From DASZCR01 sp035942915 (lineage in GTDB: Bacteria > Acidobacteriota > Blastocatellia > Pyrinomonadales > Pyrinomonadaceae), in NCBI GenBank assembly GCA_035942915.1, contig DASZCR010000379.1, positions 1 through 17,917 of the forward strand: a DNA stretch of 17,917 nt, given 5' to 3'. The position numbers were made by a program, and so were the translations under genes. Below are positions 13,388-17,917 of the stretch, in pieces (position 1 is the first letter of the stretch; the number at the start of each line of letters is the position of its first letter). The notes under the pieces were generated by a model. It worked only from the letters and a program-made list of their open reading frames with translations, was not told the DNA's origin and did no database searches.

Positions 13388-16300
13388 TCAGTCTCCGCTG
13401 GGCGCACCGACTTCGAGGCGTTCGCTCTCGGCGACGACTGCGCCTTCCTGCGGTGTCGCTTCCGGTGCGGACTGTTCGTCCTGCCGCCGTCGGCGCGCAA
13501 ACGCCGCACGCACTCTGCCCGTCAGGCGTTGCGGCACGCAGCTCGCAAGGCGCGGCGCGTGCCGCAGGTCGTCGAAGAGCGAGTAGGCGACCGGCGTGGC
13601 GACGAGCGTCAGGAGCAGCGAGAGGCTCTGTCCGCCAATCACGACGACGGCGATGGAGCGACGTTCTTCCGCGCCCGGCCCCGTCCCCAGAGCGAGCGGG
13701 AGCATACCTGCGACGAGCGCGAGCGTCGTCATCAGGATGGGACGCAGACGGTCGCGGTTGGCCTGCATGATGGCCGCCTCGCGCTCCATCCCTCCGGCGC
13801 GCAGGTTGTTCATATGGTCGATTTGCAGAATCGAGTTCTTCTTCACGACGCCGAAGAGGACGAGGACGCCGAGCGCCGAGTAGAGATTCAAAGTGTCGCC
13901 CGTTGCCCACAGCGAAAGCAGCGCGAACGGTACGGCGAGCGGCAGACTCAACAGGATGGTGACCGGGTGAATCGTGCTCTCAAACTGCGACGCCAGAATC
14001 ATGTACATGAAGGCGATGGAGAGCAGGAAGGCGAAGATGAACTCCGTGAAGGTGCGTTCGAGTTCGCGCCCGCGCCCTGAGATGGTCGTCGTGTAGGCGG
14101 CCGGGAGGTTCATCTCCTGAACCGCGCCGCGCAGTGCTTCGAGTCTGTCGGCGAGCGCAAAGCCGGGCGCGACCGAGGCACGCAGAGAGACCTGACGCTG
14201 GCGGTCGAGACGGTCGATGCGCGAAGGGCTAATCTCCTCCTTGATGCTCACGAGGTTGCTGAGATTGACGAGGCCGCCGCGCGATGAAGGCACGTAGAGG
14301 CGCGAGACGGTCGAAGCGTCGCGGCGGTCGCGCTCGGTGAGGCGCAACTGCACGTCGTAATCCTCGTTGACCGACGCATCACGAAAACGCGAGACCTCCT
14401 CGTCGCCGCCGACCATCAGGCGCAGAGAGGTGGCGATGTCGGAAGTATCTACGCCGAGGTCTGCGGCGCGCTGGCGGTCAATCGTCACACGCAGTTCCGG
14501 CTTGTCGAGTTTCAGCGTCGTGTCGGCATCGACGATGCCGCCGAGGCGTTGCGAGCGTTCGCGCAACTCATCTGCATAGGCGGCGAGCGCCGTCAGGTCT
14601 GGCCCGCGCAGCACGAAGTCGATGTCGAAGTTGCCGCCGCCGATGTTGAACGAGGGCGCGTTGCGGACGCTGGCGCGCAGGGGCGAATACTTGCGCAGAC
14701 GCCTTCTCACTTCCTGCATCACGTCGCGCTGCGTGTAGTTGCCGCGAAAGGCTTCGAGCGGCCGACCCTTGAGCAGACTGCGCCAGAGACGCGAGACCGA
14801 GAAGGTGCGCTCCTCGTGCGGCGCGATGCGGACGTAGGCGCTGCCTTGATTGACGCCGCCGAGGAAGGAGCCGCCCGCCGAAGCGAGCACGAGACGGACG
14901 CCGGGCGTCTCCCGGATGTCGTCTTCAATCGCGCGCATGGCCTCGCTCATCACGGCGAGGCTCGTCCCTTCGGGCGCGTTGACGTTGACATCGAACTCCG
15001 CCTCGTCCACGTCCGTCGGGATATACTCCTGCCTCACCATCCGATAGAGCGGCACACTCGACAGAATGACGGCGACGGCCACGACCGCGACGGCCAGACG
15101 ATGGCGCATGGCGAATCCGAGCAGGCGCGTGTAAGCGCGGTCGAGCAACGCATAGAAACCTTTACGCGAGTTCTTGTGCGACGTGTGAGGCGTGGCCTGT
15201 GACGCGCCGGCAGCACTTTCTTCGTCGTCAGTTCGCTCTCCGCTCTCAGCCCTTAACAGCCGCGCGCTCATCATCGGCGTGAGTGTGAAGGAGACGAGCA
15301 GGCTGACCATGATGGCGACGGCCGCCGTGATGCCGAACTGATAGAGGAAGCGCCCGGAAATCGACGACATGAAGGAGACGGGCAGAAAGATGACGACGAG
15401 CGAGAAGGTGGTCGCCAGCACGGCGAGGCCGATGTCGGCCGTCGCCTCGCGCGCGGCACGCATCGCAGACATCTTCTTCTCCTCGATGAAGCGGAAGATG
15501 TTTTCGAGGACGACGATGGCATCGTCGATGACGACGCCGACCATCAGGACGAGCGCCAGCATCGTCACGCTGTTCAGCGTGAAGTCGAGCGCGCGCATCA
15601 TGGCGAAGGTCGAGACGACTGAGGCCGGGATAGCGATGCCCGCAATCAGCGTTGAGCGCCACGAACGCATGAAGGCGAGCACGACCAGACACGCGAGCAC
15701 GCTGCCCAAAATCAGGTGAAGTTGAATCTCGTGGAGCGCCGCCTCGATGTAGCGCGATTGGTCGCGGATAATCTCCAACTTCACGTCTGAAGGCATCTGC
15801 AAGGCGACGCGCGCCAGTTCGCGCTTGACGTTGTTGATGACCTCAATCGTGTTGCCGCCCGACTGACGGCGAATCTCAAGCGTGACGGTCGGCGTGCCGT
15901 TCAGACGCGCCAGCGAACGCTGCTCCTTCGTGCCGTCCTCGACGCGCCCGATGTCGCGCACGCGGACGGGCATCCGGCCGACCTCTGCAACCGTCAACTC
16001 GTTGAAGTCGCGCGGGTCGCTGTAGCGGCCGAGCGTGCGCAGGGTCATCTCGCGCTTGCCCGTATCGACGTTCCCGCCCGGCACGTCAGCGTTCTGACGC
16101 TGCAAGGACTGTCGCACCTGTGTAATCGGGATGCGATAAGCGTTCAGGCGGTCGGCGTCAATCCAGATGTTGATGGCGCGCTCAAGACCGCCGACGACTC
16201 GCACTTCGCCGACGCCCCCGGCGCGTTCGAGTTGCACCTTGACGACCTTATCGCCCAACTCCGTCAACTCGCGCAAAGAACGCTCGCCGGAGAGCGCGAC

Positions 16301-16723
16301 CGTGAGGACGGGCGAACTATCGTTGTCGAACTTCTGCACGACGGGCGGCGTCGCGTCTTCGGGCAGGTCGCGCGTGATGGTGCTGACGCGGTCGCGCACG
16401 TCCTGCGCGGCGGCCTCAATCTCGCGGTCGAGGTTGAAGGTAACTAAGACGATGGAGACGCCCGGCGCGGAGACCGAGCGCAACTGGTCGATACCCTCGA
16501 CCGTGTTGACGACCTCCTCGATGCGGCGCGAGACTTCCGACTCAATCTCCTCCGAAGACGCGCCCGGCAAACTCGTCCGCACGCTCACGGTCGGCAAATC
16601 GACGGACGGGAAGCGGTCAACGCCCAACCTGAAATAGCTGGCCGCACCGACGACGACCAGCGACAGCACAATCATCGCCGCAAACACCGGCCGCTTGATG
16701 CAAATTTCCGCGAGCTTCTGCAT
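13388..16723 (-). CDS. RND-family multidrug efflux transporter (AcrB/MdtB-like inner-membrane pump)
   Basis: A 1111-residue proton-driven efflux pump of the AcrB/AcrD/AcrF (ACR_tran) family. It opens with the family start MQKLAEICIKRPVFAAMIVLSL (first transmembrane helix) and the porter-domain segment DRFPSVDLPTVSV. The proton relay is intact: D400-D401 in GVVIDDAIVVLENI (TM4) and K962 in VVKKNSILQIDH (TM10). It is slightly longer than AcrB (1049) because of two hydrophilic additions: a Glu/Ser/Thr-rich loop near residues 489-520 (RAESGERTDDEESAAG onward) before TM7, and a C-terminal cytosolic tail of about 55 residues rich in Arg then Glu (FARRRRQDEQ). The adaptor gene lies 130 bp upstream. 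No outer-membrane channel gene is in the window. Substrates cannot be inferred. The ribosome binding site is weak. Confidence 0.95.
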   Translation of the reverse strand: MQKLAEICIKRPVFAAMIVLSLVVVGAASYFRLGVDRFPSVDLPTVSVRTSLPGASSEEIESEVSRRIEEVVNTVEGIDQLRSVSAPGVSIVLVTFNLDREIEAAAQDVRDRVSTITRDLPEDATPPVVQKFDNDSSPVLTVALSGERSLRELTELGDKVVKVQLERAGGVGEVRVVGGLERAINIWIDADRLNAYRIPITQVRQSLQRQNADVPGGNVDTGKREMTLRTLGRYSDPRDFNELTVAEVGRMPVRVRDIGRVEDGTKEQRSLARLNGTPTVTLEIRRQSGGNTIEVINNVKRELARVALQMPSDVKLEIIRDQSRYIEAALHEIQLHLILGSVLACLVVLAFMRSWRSTLIAGIAIPASVVSTFAMMRALDFTLNSVTMLALVLMVGVVIDDAIVVLENIFRFIEEKKMSAMRAAREATADIGLAVLATTFSLVVIFLPVSFMSSISGRFLYQFGITAAVAIMVSLLVSFTLTPMMSARLLRAESGERTDDEESAAGASQATPHTSHKNSRKGFYALLDRAYTRLLGFAMRHRLAVAVVAVAVILSSVPLYRMVRQEYIPTDVDEAEFDVNVNAPEGTSLAVMSEAMRAIEDDIRETPGVRLVLASAGGSFLGGVNQGSAYVRIAPHEERTFSVSRLWRSLLKGRPLEAFRGNYTQRDVMQEVRRRLRKYSPLRASVRNAPSFNIGGGNFDIDFVLRGPDLTALAAYADELRERSQRLGGIVDADTTLKLDKPELRVTIDRQRAADLGVDTSDIATSLRLMVGGDEEVSRFRDASVNEDYDVQLRLTERDRRDASTVSRLYVPSSRGGLVNLSNLVSIKEEISPSRIDRLDRQRQVSLRASVAPGFALADRLEALRGAVQEMNLPAAYTTTISGRGRELERTFTEFIFAFLLSIAFMYMILASQFESTIHPVTILLSLPLAVPFALLSLWATGDTLNLYSALGVLVLFGVVKKNSILQIDHMNNLRAGGMEREAAIMQANRDRLRPILMTTLALVAGMLPLALGTGPGAEERRSIAVVVIGGQSLSLLLTLVATPVAYSLFDDLRHAPRLASCVPQRLTGRVRAAFARRRRQDEQSAPEATPQEGAVVAESERLEVGAPSGD

Positions 16724-16736
16724 ATGACTTCGTCAG

Positions 16737-16859
16737 TGATAGGTGATGGGTGATAGGTGATAGGAGCAATCCTGTCTTCTTCCTATCACCTATCACTTAT
16801 CACCTATCACGCTCTTCTTATCACCTATCACTTATCACCTATCACTTATTCACCTATTC
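16737..16859. repeat. Heptanucleotide tandem repeats in both orientations, forming a long stem-loop
   Basis: Four 7-bp units TGATAGG (one TGATGGG) occupy 16737-16764. After a 17-base spacer, units CCTATCA / CTTATCA in the opposite orientation run from 16782 to 16844, interrupted by one off-pattern heptad (CGCTCTT, 16810-16816), and decay to CTTATTCA and CCTATTC by 16859. The first four units of each orientation can pair over 28 bp with two mismatches (G-T wobbles on the plus strand). The array starts exactly at the adaptor's stop codon (CTA at 16854-16856 lies within the last unit) and ends 13 bases before the RND start codon. Confidence 0.92.
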
Positions 16860-17917
16860 CACGACGTTGACGGATTGGCCGGACTGTAGGTTGCCGGGTT
16901 CGACGACCACCGGGTCGCCGACGTTGAGACCGGCGAGCACTTCCGTCCACTCGGCGACGCGGCGACCTGTGGTGACGGCCTTCTCCTGCGCCTTGCCGTT
17001 CTGCACGATGATGACTTTCTCGATGCCCGCGAAGGTGACAATCGCGCTCGTCGGGACGGTGACGGCCATGCTGGCGTCGTCTGTGACGATGTCTGCGCGC
17101 GCGAAGCTGCCGGGTCGGAGTGCGCCGTCGTTGCTTATCTCGGCCTCGACGATGAGCATCCGGTTCTGTTCCGTTATCGTCGGACTCAGGCGCACGATGC
17201 GCCCGGCGTAGGCGCTCGCGTTGCCTTCGACCGTGACGCGCAGCGGTTGACCGGAACGGACGTTGGCGGCGTCGCGTTCGGGCACTTCAGCGCGGAAGCG
17301 CAAGGGATTGACGCGCACGACGACGGCGACGGGCGCGCCCGCGCCGAGGTACTCGCCGACGCTCGCGCGCTTCTCCTGCACGATGCCGTCAAAGGGCGCG
17401 ACGACGGTCGTATCCGCGAGTTGCTGGCGCGCAAGTGCGAGTTCAGAGCGGCGTTGCGCGAGCACGGCCTGACGGTTGCGAATCTCCTCGACCGCATCCT
17501 GATAACGGCTCGCGGCCACCTTGTAGGCCGCGTTCGCCGTGTCGTACTCGGCGCGCGGCACCACACCCTGTTCGACGAGCGTGACGACGCGCGCAAGGTT
17601 CGTCCGCGCCTCCTCCATCACAGCGCGCGCCTGCATGACCGTGCCGGTCTTCTCCGGGTCAACGCGCTCGTCAGGGTCTTGCGGCGCAAGTCCGAGTCGT
17701 GCGCGCGCCGCCGCCAGCGCCGCTTCGGCCTGCTGGATGCGAAGCTGATAGTCCTGCTGTTCGACCTGTGCGACGACCTGACCGCGACGCACGACCGTGC
17801 CCAGATCAACGCCGACGACGCTCAAGCGCCCTGGCACTTTCACGCTCAACGTCGCCTGATCCTGCGCGGCCAGCGTGCCCGTCACGCTGACGCTCGTCCC
17901 GACGGGCATCTCGGCCA
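16854..17917 (-). CDS. RND efflux periplasmic adaptor subunit (HlyD/MFP family), 5' partial
   Basis: Membrane-fusion protein that links the inner-membrane pump to an outer-membrane channel. About 354 residues are visible and the frame continues past the right edge, so the signal peptide or lipobox is missing. The ATG at 17909 is only an internal Met, in AEMPVGTSVSVTGTLAAQ. Domains in order: first half of the barrel-sandwich/lipoyl domain (LSVKVPGRLSVVGVDLGTVVRRGQVVAQVE), an alpha-helical hairpin (IQQAEAALAAARARL to RRSELALARQQLAD), the second lipoyl half (TVVAPFDGIVQEKRASVGEYLGAG), a beta-barrel (LRFRAEVPERDAANVR), and the membrane-proximal domain ending in VNVVE. It sits directly upstream of the RND transporter and is certainly its partner. 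Confidence 0.93.
   Translation of the reverse strand, partial: AEMPVGTSVSVTGTLAAQDQATLSVKVPGRLSVVGVDLGTVVRRGQVVAQVEQQDYQLRIQQAEAALAAARARLGLAPQDPDERVDPEKTGTVMQARAVMEEARTNLARVVTLVEQGVVPRAEYDTANAAYKVAASRYQDAVEEIRNRQAVLAQRRSELALARQQLADTTVVAPFDGIVQEKRASVGEYLGAGAPVAVVVRVNPLRFRAEVPERDAANVRSGQPLRVTVEGNASAYAGRIVRLSPTITEQNRMLIVEAEISNDGALRPGSFARADIVTDDASMAVTVPTSAIVTFAGIEKVIIVQNGKAQEKAVTTGRRVAEWTEVLAGLNVGDPVVVEPGNLQSGQSVNVVE

Noticed and set aside
16737..16859. CRISPR array
   Set aside because: Units are contiguous 7-mers without spacers and occur in both orientations; no cas genes are nearby.
17907..17909. ATG at 17909 as the start of the efflux adaptor
   Set aside because: The frame stays open to the window edge, and this Met lies where mature adaptor sequence is already under way; no signal peptide follows it.

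Overview
The window is GC-rich bacterial chromosome, and its overlapping antisense reading frames come from the GC-rich third codon positions. It looks like a member of the Acidobacteriota, perhaps Blastocatellia/Pyrinomonadales. That placement is inference from three things: the style of the proteins, a secreted helical-repeat protein of a kind I associate with that group, and the mixture of palindromic intergenic repeats with heptad repeats. No rRNA or tRNA is present to settle it.

Plus strand, 1-3068: the tail of a probable M16 zinc peptidase; an intergenic stem-loop repeat; a HpcH/CitE-like TIM-barrel protein (DUF6986 type); a class I SAM methyltransferase; and a small P-loop kinase-like protein (FlaR/topology modulation type). 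The last gene converges on the minus-strand cluster with overlapping stop codons.

Minus strand, 13225 down to 3065: a nearly complete oxidative purine catabolic cluster. In transcription order it is xanthine dehydrogenase Mo subunit, [2Fe-2S] subunit, an inserted pair of secreted proteins of unknown function, xanthine dehydrogenase FAD subunit, allantoinase, allantoicase, OHCU decarboxylase (UraD), 5-hydroxyisourate hydrolase (UraH), and a membrane urate oxidase domain related to PuuD. Together these convert hypoxanthine/xanthine to urate, 5-hydroxyisourate, OHCU, allantoin, allantoate, and finally ureidoglycolate plus urea. No recognisable ureidoglycolate lyase, purine permease or XdhC maturation factor is seen. 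The DUF6986-type aldolase-like protein on the facing strand is a candidate for handling the ureidoglycolate/glyoxylate end.

Minus strand, 17917 down to 13388: an RND efflux pair, a periplasmic adaptor (5' end outside the window) followed by the inner-membrane transporter. The 130 bp between them is filled with 7-bp tandem repeats in both orientations.

Regulatory signals: a strong sigma70-like promoter with a 9-bp-arm palindrome over its -10 box lies directly before the xanthine dehydrogenase Mo subunit. A second strong promoter with its own palindrome lies inside the xdh cluster, just after the Fe-S gene. It would drive the inserted secreted-protein pair and probably the FAD subunit. Several other inverted repeats sit in the gaps (199-245, 7255-7286, 9943-9982, 16737-16809).
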